Source: Oscillatoria sp. FACHB-1406
Lineage (GTDB): Bacteria; Cyanobacteriota; Cyanobacteriia; Cyanobacteriales; Spirulinaceae
Direction of reading: 5' to 3'
Assembly (NCBI RefSeq): GCF_014698145.1
Contig: NZ_JACJSM010000024.1
Span: 27,238-91,237 of the forward strand
DNA: 64,000 bases
A program made the translations under genes and the position numbers. Position 1 is the first letter of the stretch. Each line of letters begins with the position of its first letter. Positions 53,659-62,317 of the stretch are shown here, one piece after another. Under the pieces are notes generated by a model. The model saw nothing but the letters and a program-made list of their open reading frames with translations, was not told where the DNA came from and did no database searches.

Positions 53659-56600
53659 TTAAAATGTTATGGGTGCGATCGGCTCGATATCGGGATCGCG
53701 GCCGCCAATTTGGTTGGTACGCAATACCCAGACTGATGCGCCGCGATCGATAAACACTTTCACCGTTGTGTCGTTAGCGAGGCGGGGTAAGAGAGAGCGC
53801 CAACTGCTGAGTCCGGTGGCTAAGTTTCGCAAGGGTTTATCTTCCAGCGTACTGCCCAGATTGTAATCGTTATTAACCCAATCGGGCCGTAACGAGCCGA
53901 AGAGTTTAAATTGACGTTTTAAGGCGCGGTCTAAGCGCAATAGTTTACGAAAAGATTGGGCTTGCTGGGGGTTTTCTGCTTCCCATTCTTGGATCCAGTC
54001 CGATTGGGTGCGAACGGCGCGTTCGAGTTCTTGAATGCTAACCAGGAGAGCGCGATTGGAGTCTTGGGAGCAATTATTTGCTGCGCCGACATAGGTTCCG
54101 CCGGTTCCGTCGCCGATGCGATAGCGGGCGGTCATGGCGTGCAGTTGTAACATCATGGCATCGAGGGGCGATCGCTGGGTTCCGTTAAAGTCGTAGTTGC
54201 CGGTGAACGCATCTAATTTAACCAGGAGATCGGCAACCGGACGAGTGCCAACCCAACCGAATTGGCGATCGCCGAGATAGCGCGACCAATGCAAATCCCC
54301 CGCCACTAAACCGTCGGTATTGTGGGTGTAAACTTGGGAGTAATAGAGCGCGAAACGCAGTTCGTCGGTGAGGGGTTCTCGCACGACTTCTGCCCATCCG
54401 TAGGCAAAATGACCGAAGAAGATCGGCGTATTAGCAGCCGGTTCGCGCTTTTTACCGCCGATACCGCCGTAAACGTGCAACAGTAGGGCGCGATCGCCTT
54501 CGCCCCATTCCGCGATCGCAGCGCTGGCGTTCCCCGTCTGGGAGTTTATCAGCACCGAGCTAATTAAGCCTTTACGAGCGACGGCGTTTGCCCAAGTTTT
54601 TTTATGAATGTATTGATAGCCTTCGTGCTTGCTAAAAATGATGCGATCGGGGCGCAATTGGAATAGGGCGCGAGGTGCGATCGCCTGCACCACAAACCGA
54701 TCGCTGCGATCGCGCGCGCCGTAGATATACCAACCCCGCTGATTCAAAGGCGACTGTTCGATCGCGTTTGCGGTTGAAGGAAAGCAACCGTTGCGGTCTG
54801 CCACAACTCGAGGCATCCATACGGTTTCCTGCGGCCCGTCGAAATCCATCGAAGCGCGATTATAGTGAACGACACAGAAATAATCGCCGTTTTGCAAAGG
54901 GCGCACGAACTGTACCAACGCATAGAAGCGCCCGGTAATTTGAATCGGCTGGCGGTGCAGGTAAATCGTCGGACGCTGACCGTCTTCGTCTACTCTCAAC
55001 GGTTCCGGCAGCATAACGGTAATATCATCCTGGGGATGTCCGCCCGCTAGCGATTCGAGGGGATCGACTTGTCGCCAACCGTCGAGGCGATCGGGATGCA
55101 CCAAGCCTTGATAAGTGTTGGTATAGTCGGCTTCGGGGCTGAAAAAGACATCCTTTCTCACCCGTTTCACCCAGCGCTGTACGCTTGCATCGTGACTCCA
55201 GCGCAAGTTAATAATTTGACCTTGGAGATGGGCGAACGCTTCGGGCGCTTGATAAATCTCCATCAGCGCGCCGCGAACTTTCGATCGCTCCGAACGTTGA
55301 GGTAAGATTAAGCGTCCCATCCAAGGCGCGATCGGTTGGTAGTATTCCGATGGTAGCGATTGCTCGAGGGGGTAGTAATCGGGACGATTGAAATCTGCCT
55401 GCATATAGAGTTTGTAATGACTGGGAATCGGCTCTATATCGGGTTTCGCTCGCACGAACTCCTCGCGTAAAATCAAGGAAATATAGTCGAGGGTTTGGGT
55501 GAGGAAACTGCGCCCGTCGGGGAGAAAGGAATTTGGGTCCATCAAACCGCCCGGAACTTGATGTCCGACCTGTCCGAGGGAAATAAAATCAATTTTTCCC
55601 CGTCGTTTGGCACGGTTCCAGTAAGAAAGGGTCGAAATTTTCCAGCGTCCGGGAAACATAATCGGGCCGAATATTTCGACGTTATCCTTTTTGCCAACGA
55701 GATGATAGAGGTGTTCTAACTCCAGCACGTTGCAATTGCCGCTAATCACCCCGCCCAAGGAAATGACTTCAATCGGCGAGTGCAGGGCGCGTTTTAAGAA
55801 CGGTGCTGCCGCAGCAGCCATCTGCGCGCCGCCGCTATAGCCGATGAGGGTAATGGGAATGCCGCTGCTGCGTCGATAGCCGTTTTTGAGCAGGCCGTTA
55901 TAAAGAATTTGGGCGATGCCTTGATTGTAGAGCGGCCCGTAGCGGCGATCGGCAGAAACGGCAACAATAATGGTGTTGCGGATATTGACGAGCATTCCGA
56001 ACAGACTGGCGGGGTTGTTGCCGCGAATTTTATCCATCCAACGCCAAAGAAAGGCGAGGGGGCGATCTTCGTCGAGGGGGTTGTTGAGGACGGAGTAGGG
56101 AACGATGCCGCGAATCAGGGCGATATCGTCGGGTAAGATGGCAGTGAGAGCTTCGAGAAAGTCTTCGACATCGGGCAGGTATTCAAAGTTGGATTTGCTG
56201 ATGCCATCGAGATAAACGAGGTAGCGGGAGAGATGGCTGGGATCGTCTACGGGTTCGGCTAATTCTCCGGCGTTAATAGTTGTGTCTACTTCGTCGGAAT
56301 ACCAACCCGCCCACCAGCCCAAGGTTTCTAGGGGGGCGAGGAGTCCGGCAACAATGATGGCGATCGTAATTGTCCAGAATAGGTCGAAGAGGGGACGAAG
56401 CGCTTGCGGAAGCTCGGAGTGCCAACCAAAAACCCAGTCGCGGAGGGGGCTGAGGAAGATAGTCACGAACACTGCGACGAGGATGATGCCGAGCAATCCG
56501 AGGAGGGATGCGATCGCGCCATCGTTGGTGGCGGAGGAATGAGCGGGCTTAGAATGGTCTTCAGTTACGAGCGTTGCCGATTTTGAACCGGAGATCGGAT

Positions 56601-57279
56601 TGCCTAAACCGAAGCTGCCCGAGGGGCTATAAGCTTGCTGCATTCCGTCTTGGAGAAGTTGGCGCAAATCTCGCCTTCCGGTGACGAGTTTGACACCGGC
56701 GGTGCTATTCATCAACCATTTTCCGACATTGGCGATCGGTTGACCGATGGTTTGTTGGGCGAGTTGCAGCACAAACCAACCCAAGGCGACGTAACCGAAG
56801 GCTTCGAGGTTATCGACGCGGGCGACGGTGGCAAAGGCAACAACGAGGGCGAAGAGATGACAGGCGGAGAGAAGGGCGAGAATGGGAACGCCAAAGTAGG
56901 GAAGCGCGCCGAGGAAACTGAAGATTAAGGGGCCGTAACTGGCTCCAATCGCGATCGCGAGCTTCCAAAAAGAGACTTTTTCCGACCAAGGCGGTAAGGT
57001 AATGATCCAAGTGCTAAGCACTAGGAAAATGTAGCCCGCTGCAAAGATAATCGCGTTAATCAGCAAGCTGAAAACAAAACGCACGGGTTTGACGCGATTG
57101 ATGAAAAGAACAATTCCCTGAGCGATTTCCGTCGATAGTCCTGCGACTAAGACAATTGCCAGCGCGACAATAAAGCCTTTGGGGGAGTTAATGGCGCGCT
57201 CAAACGCTTTACTGTCCAAGGCAAAAATCAATCCCAGGAAGTTCCAAAAGCGAGCGAGCATTGTCTCGAGGGCTGCCAT
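53659..57279 (-). CDS. Very large membrane protein with hydrolase motif, function unknown
   Basis: A protein of about 1206 residues. The first 400 contain two groups of hydrophobic helices. Near 470-490 is IPITLIGYSGGAQMAAAA, a GxSxG nucleophile elbow (Ser482) of an alpha/beta hydrolase, and VVAVSADRRYG precedes it. The C-terminal 500 residues are soluble, with HVYGGIGG, GHFAYGWAEV and a Cys1070 in GGTYVGAANNCSQDSN that could be a second active site. The start is uncertain, with ATGs at 57279 and 57258. Upstream in-frame codons look non-coding. Confidence 0.7.
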   Translation of the reverse strand: MAALETMLARFWNFLGLIFALDSKAFERAINSPKGFIVALAIVLVAGLSTEIAQGIVLFINRVKPVRFVFSLLINAIIFAAGYIFLVLSTWIITLPPWSEKVSFWKLAIAIGASYGPLIFSFLGALPYFGVPILALLSACHLFALVVAFATVARVDNLEAFGYVALGWFVLQLAQQTIGQPIANVGKWLMNSTAGVKLVTGRRDLRQLLQDGMQQAYSPSGSFGLGNPISGSKSATLVTEDHSKPAHSSATNDGAIASLLGLLGIILVAVFVTIFLSPLRDWVFGWHSELPQALRPLFDLFWTITIAIIVAGLLAPLETLGWWAGWYSDEVDTTINAGELAEPVDDPSHLSRYLVYLDGISKSNFEYLPDVEDFLEALTAILPDDIALIRGIVPYSVLNNPLDEDRPLAFLWRWMDKIRGNNPASLFGMLVNIRNTIIVAVSADRRYGPLYNQGIAQILYNGLLKNGYRRSSGIPITLIGYSGGAQMAAAAAPFLKRALHSPIEVISLGGVISGNCNVLELEHLYHLVGKKDNVEIFGPIMFPGRWKISTLSYWNRAKRRGKIDFISLGQVGHQVPGGLMDPNSFLPDGRSFLTQTLDYISLILREEFVRAKPDIEPIPSHYKLYMQADFNRPDYYPLEQSLPSEYYQPIAPWMGRLILPQRSERSKVRGALMEIYQAPEAFAHLQGQIINLRWSHDASVQRWVKRVRKDVFFSPEADYTNTYQGLVHPDRLDGWRQVDPLESLAGGHPQDDITVMLPEPLRVDEDGQRPTIYLHRQPIQITGRFYALVQFVRPLQNGDYFCVVHYNRASMDFDGPQETVWMPRVVADRNGCFPSTANAIEQSPLNQRGWYIYGARDRSDRFVVQAIAPRALFQLRPDRIIFSKHEGYQYIHKKTWANAVARKGLISSVLINSQTGNASAAIAEWGEGDRALLLHVYGGIGGKKREPAANTPIFFGHFAYGWAEVVREPLTDELRFALYYSQVYTHNTDGLVAGDLHWSRYLGDRQFGWVGTRPVADLLVKLDAFTGNYDFNGTQRSPLDAMMLQLHAMTARYRIGDGTGGTYVGAANNCSQDSNRALLVSIQELERAVRTQSDWIQEWEAENPQQAQSFRKLLRLDRALKRQFKLFGSLRPDWVNNDYNLGSTLEDKPLRNLATGLSSWRSLLPRLANDTTVKVFIDRGASVWVLRTNQIGGRDPDIEPIAPITF

Positions 57280-57505
57280 AGAAGGTGTGGTCTGTTGTTT
57301 AGCGTTGCAATTATCTTCCCCCAGCACTGGAGAAAGCGCAATCGATCGGGTGAAGTTGTCGCGCGATCGCGATCGCCTTCTCGTTTCACTGGACGAATTG
57401 AAGCGAACAATCCTCGCCCCATTTTTTCGTTTTTTGTGCAACTGAAAATTACTAAGACTTAACAAATGTTGCTTTGTTTAAATGGTTTTAAATTAGTGTT
57501 TTTTC

Positions 57506-57535
57506 TTGACATAAGCCCTAAAAATAATTTAAAAT
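57506..57535 (+). promoter_or_regulatory. Sigma-70-type promoter of the Uma2 pair
   Basis: TTGACA at 57506-57511, an 18-base spacer and TAAAAT at 57530-57535, 30 bp before the ATG at 57565. It lies in an A/T-rich stretch unlike the flanking genes. Confidence 0.55.
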
Positions 57536-57564
57536 AATATTAGCTATTTCTAATCTTTGATATT

Positions 57565-58164
57565 ATGATTTCTAATCTTAATTACTACCCCCAGATGACA
57601 GTGGAAGAGTATTTGGAATGGGAGTCGCAGCAGGAACTCCGACATGAATACATTGAGGGTGAAATTATCGCGATGACGGGGGGAACGATTCCGCATACTA
57701 AAATCTACCTCAATTTATATACAGCTTTAAGACCTCATTTGCGGCAACGAGGATGCGAAGCTTATGTGGCTGATGTTAAGGTGAAAGCCGGTACAAAAAA
57801 TCGCTATTTTTACCCCGATTTAGTGGTAACTTGCAATGCTGAGGATTTAAAAGCGCGCGACTGCGTTCAAAACCCAACTGTTATCGTTGAAGTTTTATCG
57901 GTGAGTACCGCGAATTACGATCGCACGAAAAAACTGCAATACTACCGCCAAATTCCCAGCTTGCAAGAGTACATCCTTATCGATTCCGAAGCAATGAGCG
58001 TGGAAATCTATCGTCGCGGCGAGGGAAAGATGTGGTTTTATTGCGCCTATGAAGCAGGAGAGGCAATCGCGATCGATAGCATTAATTTTGAATGCGCGAT
58101 CGAACTGTTGTATGAAGGAGTAAGTTTTGAAGATCGGAAGAAAGAAAACGACGAAAATTCGTAG
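57565..58164 (+). CDS. Uma2-family nuclease-like protein, copy 1
   Basis: A 199-residue DUF820/Uma2 protein with a PD-(D/E)xK-like core: YFYPDLVVTC, PTVIVEVLS, NYDRTKKLQYYRQIPSLQEY and LIDSEAMSVEIYRR. It opens with MTVEEYLEWE, a family hallmark. Such proteins are highly duplicated in cyanobacteria and their role is unclear. Its neighbour at 58283 is about 80 % identical, so the pair arose by tandem duplication. Confidence 0.9.
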   Translation: MISNLNYYPQMTVEEYLEWESQQELRHEYIEGEIIAMTGGTIPHTKIYLNLYTALRPHLRQRGCEAYVADVKVKAGTKNRYFYPDLVVTCNAEDLKARDCVQNPTVIVEVLSVSTANYDRTKKLQYYRQIPSLQEYILIDSEAMSVEIYRRGEGKMWFYCAYEAGEAIAIDSINFECAIELLYEGVSFEDRKKENDENS

Positions 58165-58282
58165 AAAAAGTTTTAAACACCTTACTTTATCTCGATCGGG
58201 ATTGAGCGTTAAGTGAGTGCCATTCAATCTTTATCTTTTTCTTTCTTAAAAAGACCAGTTTTTTCCAAAACCATCAAATTCT

Positions 58283-58882
58283 ATGATTGCCAATCTTCAA
58301 AATTACCCGCGAATGACTCCCGAAGAATATCTCGAATGGGAAGTTCATCAAGAACTGCGCTATGAATACATTGACGAGGAAATTCTCGCGATGACGGGCG
58401 GCACGATTCCTCATAATGATATTGACCTGAATTTATATACTGCCCTACGACCTCATTTACGCGAACTTGGTTGCCGCGTTAATGTCTCCGATGTGAAAGT
58501 TAAAGCGGGCAAAAAAAATCGTTATTTCTATCCCGATTTAGTAGTAACTTGTAACGCCGATGACCTAAAAGCGCGCGATTTCATCCAAAATCCCACCGTT
58601 ATTGTTGAAGTTTTATCGCCCAGTACCGCCAACTACGATCGCACGAAAAAACTGCAATGCTACCGCCAAATTCCCAGCTTGCAAGAATATGTCCTTATCG
58701 ATTCCGAAGCAATGAGCGTGGAAATCTATCGTCGCGGCGAGGGAAAGATGTGGTTGTATTGCGCCTATGAAGCAGGAGAGGCAATCGCGATCGATAGTAT
58801 CAAATTTGAATGCGCGATCGAACTGTTGTATGAAGGGGTTAGTTTTGAAGTGCAAGCAGACGAAGAAAGTTCGAGTTCTTAA
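58283..58882 (+). CDS. Uma2-family nuclease-like protein, copy 2
   Basis: A 199-residue paralogue of the gene 118 bp upstream, with the same motifs (MTPEEYLEWE, YFYPDLVVTC, PTVIVEVLSPST, DRTKKLQCYRQIPS). The 3' halves of the two genes are nearly identical in DNA, while the 5' halves differ more, which suggests gene conversion. The last ten residues differ completely. Confidence 0.9.
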   Translation: MIANLQNYPRMTPEEYLEWEVHQELRYEYIDEEILAMTGGTIPHNDIDLNLYTALRPHLRELGCRVNVSDVKVKAGKKNRYFYPDLVVTCNADDLKARDFIQNPTVIVEVLSPSTANYDRTKKLQCYRQIPSLQEYVLIDSEAMSVEIYRRGEGKMWLYCAYEAGEAIAIDSIKFECAIELLYEGVSFEVQADEESSSS

Positions 58883-58935
58883 GGAACTGAAAACCGCAAT
58901 TTATAACTCCTATCAAAGCTCAGAAATTAGAAGAT

Positions 58936-59844
58936 TTAAAAATTCCATCCTCGCGCGATCGCGCCCGGAAGCGGAAGTAGCACCGCAATCAGTAAAGCTA
59001 ACACCAACAAGCCCAAAAAATCGCGGCGGTTATCCAACTCGGTAATATCGTTGAGAGCGGGTTCGTCTGCGAGCGGCATAAACAGAAGAATAAGCGCCCA
59101 AATTAAAAATTCCTGTTGTCGGAAGCCCAACAATAAAATTAACAAGCGCGAAACTTGACCGATGAGCATTGCTTGGCGCTGTCCGAACATGGCATGAACG
59201 ATACGACCGCCATCGAGTTGACCGACGGGAATTAAGTTCAAAACCGTAATAATTAAACCAATATAGCCCGCGATCGCTAAAGGATGGAGATTAATTCCTA
59301 AATTTTCTGTCAGTTTGCTCCCTAATACCAGTTTGCTCGCAACCCCCATTAATAAGGAAAAGCGCGGATCGAGAGCGGAAAAATTGAAAATACTGTTGGG
59401 TTTGGAGAGGGGAACGACTTCAGAGAGGGATAGTCCCCAAATGAATAGGGGAACCGATAGAATCAAGCTAGCGATCGCGCCGACAATCGCCACATCAAAT
59501 AATGCCTTGCGATGGGGAACTGGCGATCGCATTTGAACGAAAGCGCCCAGCGTCCCGATAAAGAAAGGAATGGGAATGAAATAGGGCAACGTCACCCGAA
59601 TTTTGTAGCGAAGGGCAACCCAATAGTGACTGAGTTCGCGCAGTCCCAGGATGGCAATTAGCGCCAAACTGTAGGGAAGTCCGCGCGCGAGCAATTGGGG
59701 AGTAGCTTGCCATTGCTCGCTTTTCAACCCGGCAAATTCTGCCCCAGCCATCGTTGCAGTTAGCAGGGTAATTAATAAAAGCGCGATCGCGAAACCGGGA
59801 CGGTAGAGAGAGTGTTGCCCGCGATCGGGATTACCTTCTTTCAT
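58936..59844 (-). CDS. S2P-like membrane metalloprotease family protein with altered HExxH
   Basis: A 302-residue, seven-helix protein of the EGY/site-2-protease type. The region after the first motif reads LPYFIPIPFFIGTLGAFVQ and the last motif is NLIPVGQLDGGRI. The Asp and Asn of that motif are kept. The zinc-binding HExxH instead reads R-E-L-S-H at 69-73, coded CGC where CAC (His) would be expected. It may be inactive or use another ligand, as in plant EGY3-like proteins. The start is the ATG at 59844. A TTG at 59886 is less likely. Confidence 0.8.
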   Translation of the reverse strand: MKEGNPDRGQHSLYRPGFAIALLLITLLTATMAGAEFAGLKSEQWQATPQLLARGLPYSLALIAILGLRELSHYWVALRYKIRVTLPYFIPIPFFIGTLGAFVQMRSPVPHRKALFDVAIVGAIASLILSVPLFIWGLSLSEVVPLSKPNSIFNFSALDPRFSLLMGVASKLVLGSKLTENLGINLHPLAIAGYIGLIITVLNLIPVGQLDGGRIVHAMFGQRQAMLIGQVSRLLILLLGFRQQEFLIWALILLFMPLADEPALNDITELDNRRDFLGLLVLALLIAVLLPLPGAIARGWNF

Positions 59845-59997
59845 TTTAAGAAAAAGCTGGAAAGACTTACGGGGAATTTCGAGCAATCCTCGCTCGTTTG
59901 TCAGTTCGTGTTTGCATTAAAAACAAGGGGCTATTCGCTAAAATCCAGGAGCATAGCCAAACTACGCTCCTGGATTGAAAAAAACGACTCGTCAGCG

Positions 59998-60831
59998 CTA
60001 CTGCTTTGAAGAAATGGCTTCGGCGGGAATTAATTTTATATTTTTCGCCAAACCGAGAGCTTGCAGTAACCGAATTGTCATCCAAGTCGTATCGATTTCC
60101 CACCAAGTCAAACCATGACGGGCAGAATATTGATAGGCATGGTGATTGTTATGCCAACCTTCCCCGAACGTGAGAAGCGCAACCCACCAGCAGTTTTTTG
60201 AATTATCTTTGGACTCAAACCGACTGTAACCAAACTTGTGAGTTGCACTGTTAACGAACCAAGTGCAATGAAACACAACGACTAGACGAACAAAAATTCC
60301 CCAAATCACAAACGGCCAACCCCCAAGCGCATAGAGAAATACCCCTAAAACCACTTGAATCGGTACGAACCAATTTTGTAGGAACTGATAGACGGGATCG
60401 GAGCTAATATCTTGGGTGTAGCGAGGAATCTTCTCGTCAGCCGGGATTTGGTGCAGCATCCAGCCCATATGACTCCACCAAAAACCGCGATTAGAATCGT
60501 GGGGATCGGGTTCGGTATCGGAGAATTTATGATGGATGCGATGCAATCCTACCCAGTCAATCACGCCTCCCTGACAAGCCAGCGTTCCACAGAATGCAAA
60601 GAAATACTCGAATACCTTCGGCAGTTCAAAACTGCGATGAGCCAGCAGGCGGTGAAAACCGAGTGTAATTCCCAAGCCTCCTGTTATCCAGTACAGGATA
60701 AAAGCGACCGCCACGGCAGACCAGCTAAAATTACCGGGCAGGAGGGCGAATAGTGCCGCAACGTGGATTAATAGCATATAAACTATCGTAACCCAGTCGA
60801 AATCAGCTTTTTTTGAAGTAGCAACAGTCAT
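59998..60831 (-). CDS. desC: Acyl-lipid delta-9 desaturase
   Basis: Adds the first double bond to C18 acyl chains on membrane lipids, using ferredoxin. The 277-residue protein has the three histidine boxes HRLLAH, HRIHH and HNNHH in the right order, with four membrane helices around them. The length and the GGLGITLGFHR lead-in match cyanobacterial DesC. Confidence 0.95.
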   Translation of the reverse strand: MTVATSKKADFDWVTIVYMLLIHVAALFALLPGNFSWSAVAVAFILYWITGGLGITLGFHRLLAHRSFELPKVFEYFFAFCGTLACQGGVIDWVGLHRIHHKFSDTEPDPHDSNRGFWWSHMGWMLHQIPADEKIPRYTQDISSDPVYQFLQNWFVPIQVVLGVFLYALGGWPFVIWGIFVRLVVVFHCTWFVNSATHKFGYSRFESKDNSKNCWWVALLTFGEGWHNNHHAYQYSARHGLTWWEIDTTWMTIRLLQALGLAKNIKLIPAEAISSKQ

Positions 60832-60938
60832 TCAGTAACCTTAAATGCGAATTAAATTTTGCCGTCTTGTGCTAGTCAAACCCACGAGTTTGAATCTAAG
60901 ATGCAACAACTATCTCAAATTTTAACGCTTTTCTCAAA

Positions 60939-62156
60939 ATGACTCGCTTGGATTTGCTCGTAGAAGCAGAGAAGGCACTATCCCCGATTTTTTCTGGTAT
61001 TGACGCTCGGGTCAAGCAAAATCTTAAAAAAATCTTGGATGCCTTTCGGAATCATCGTTTGGGGGTGCATCACTTTGCGGGGGTTAGCGGTTACGGACAC
61101 GACGATCTCGGACGCGAAACGCTCGATAAAGTTTTTGCGGAGGTGATGGGGGCGGAAGCGGCGGCGGTGCGGATTCAGTTTGTTTCTGGGACGCACGCGA
61201 TCGCCTGCGCTCTGTATGGTATCCTCCGTCCCGGCGATGAAATGCTCGCCGTGGCGGGCGCGCCCTACGATACCCTCGAGGAAGTGATTGGGTTGCGCGG
61301 CGAGGGACAGGGTTCCCTGCGCGATTTCGGCATTACTTACCGCCAATTGGAGCTTACCCCAGAAGGCGCGATCGACTGGGAAGCGCTCGAGACCGCCATT
61401 CGCCCCCAAACTCGTTTAGTCTCGATTCAGCGTTCCTGCGGCTATTCCTGGCGTAATAGTTTAAGCCTTGAAGAAATTTCACAAATCGTTAAAATTGTCA
61501 AGTCTCAAAACCCGAATACTGTTTGTTTCGTCGATAACTGCTACGGCGAATTTATCGAAACCCAGGAACCAACGGCGGTAGGTGTCGATTTGATGGCCGG
61601 TTCATTAATTAAAAATCCGGGGGGAACGATCGCGCCGACGGGGGGCTACGTGGCGGGGAAAGCCGAATATGTAGAAGCCGCAGCCTGTCGCCTCACCGCC
61701 CCGGGCGTAGGCAGTTCCGGCGGCGCAACTCTCGAGCAAAATCGCCTGCTGTTTCAAGGATTATTTCTCGCGCCGCAGATGGTGGGTGAAGCGATGAAAG
61801 GCAACCATTTAACCGCCTACGTTTTCGATCGCCTCGGCTACCCCGTTAATCCCCTTCCTTTTGAACCCCGCCGCGATGTCATCCAAGCGATTCGTTTCGG
61901 CGATCCCGACAAGCTAATTGCCTTCTGTCGCAGCGTTCAACAGCATTCTCCTGTCGGATCTTATCTGGATCCCGTTCCGGCGGCGATGCCCGGTTACGAG
62001 AGCGAACTCGTGATGGCTGGGGGAACGTTTATCGATGGTAGCACCTCTGAATTTTCCGCCGATGGGCCGCTGCGGGAACCGTATATTGGGTTTTGTCAGG
62101 GGGGAACGCATTGGACGCACGTCGCGATCGCGCTCGAAGCGTTTATTAATGGGTGA
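60939..62156 (+). CDS. Methionine gamma-lyase-like PLP enzyme (aluminium-resistance family)
   Basis: A 405-residue fold-type I PLP enzyme. The PLP lysine is in GSLIKNPGGTIAPTGGY. Other signatures are FVSGTHAIACALYGILRPGD, FVDNCYGEF and GFCQGGTHWTHVAIALEAF. Members are annotated as methionine gamma-lyase or aluminium resistance proteins. The true substrate is unsettled. The ATG at 60939 gives the family's normal start. Confidence 0.88.
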   Translation: MTRLDLLVEAEKALSPIFSGIDARVKQNLKKILDAFRNHRLGVHHFAGVSGYGHDDLGRETLDKVFAEVMGAEAAAVRIQFVSGTHAIACALYGILRPGDEMLAVAGAPYDTLEEVIGLRGEGQGSLRDFGITYRQLELTPEGAIDWEALETAIRPQTRLVSIQRSCGYSWRNSLSLEEISQIVKIVKSQNPNTVCFVDNCYGEFIETQEPTAVGVDLMAGSLIKNPGGTIAPTGGYVAGKAEYVEAAACRLTAPGVGSSGGATLEQNRLLFQGLFLAPQMVGEAMKGNHLTAYVFDRLGYPVNPLPFEPRRDVIQAIRFGDPDKLIAFCRSVQQHSPVGSYLDPVPAAMPGYESELVMAGGTFIDGSTSEFSADGPLREPYIGFCQGGTHWTHVAIALEAFING

Positions 62157-62203
62157 ACGGCACTGAAATAAGAGTTGAAAAATTTCCCAAAGCATTGATA
62201 TTT

Positions 62204-62306
62204 CGTAGTACATTGACAAGCTTAAAATGGGTGGTAATTTCTTTTTTTGTATTTATGGTAGAGAACAAATTTTTACCCCTAAAATTAAGCTTGCCAGCCT
62301 ACTACG
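62204..62306. mobile_element. MITE-like inverted-repeat element, copy 2
   Basis: Ends CGTAGTACATTGACAAGCTT and the complement of CGTAGTAGGCTGGCAAGCTT, matching at 18 of 22 positions. The subterminal TTAAAATGGGTGGTAA pairs with TTACCCCTAAAATTAA. It is related to the element at 13106. It lies 12 bp from the end of the PEP-CTERM gene and carries no coding capacity. Confidence 0.65.
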
Positions 62307-62317
62307 ACAGGACTTCT

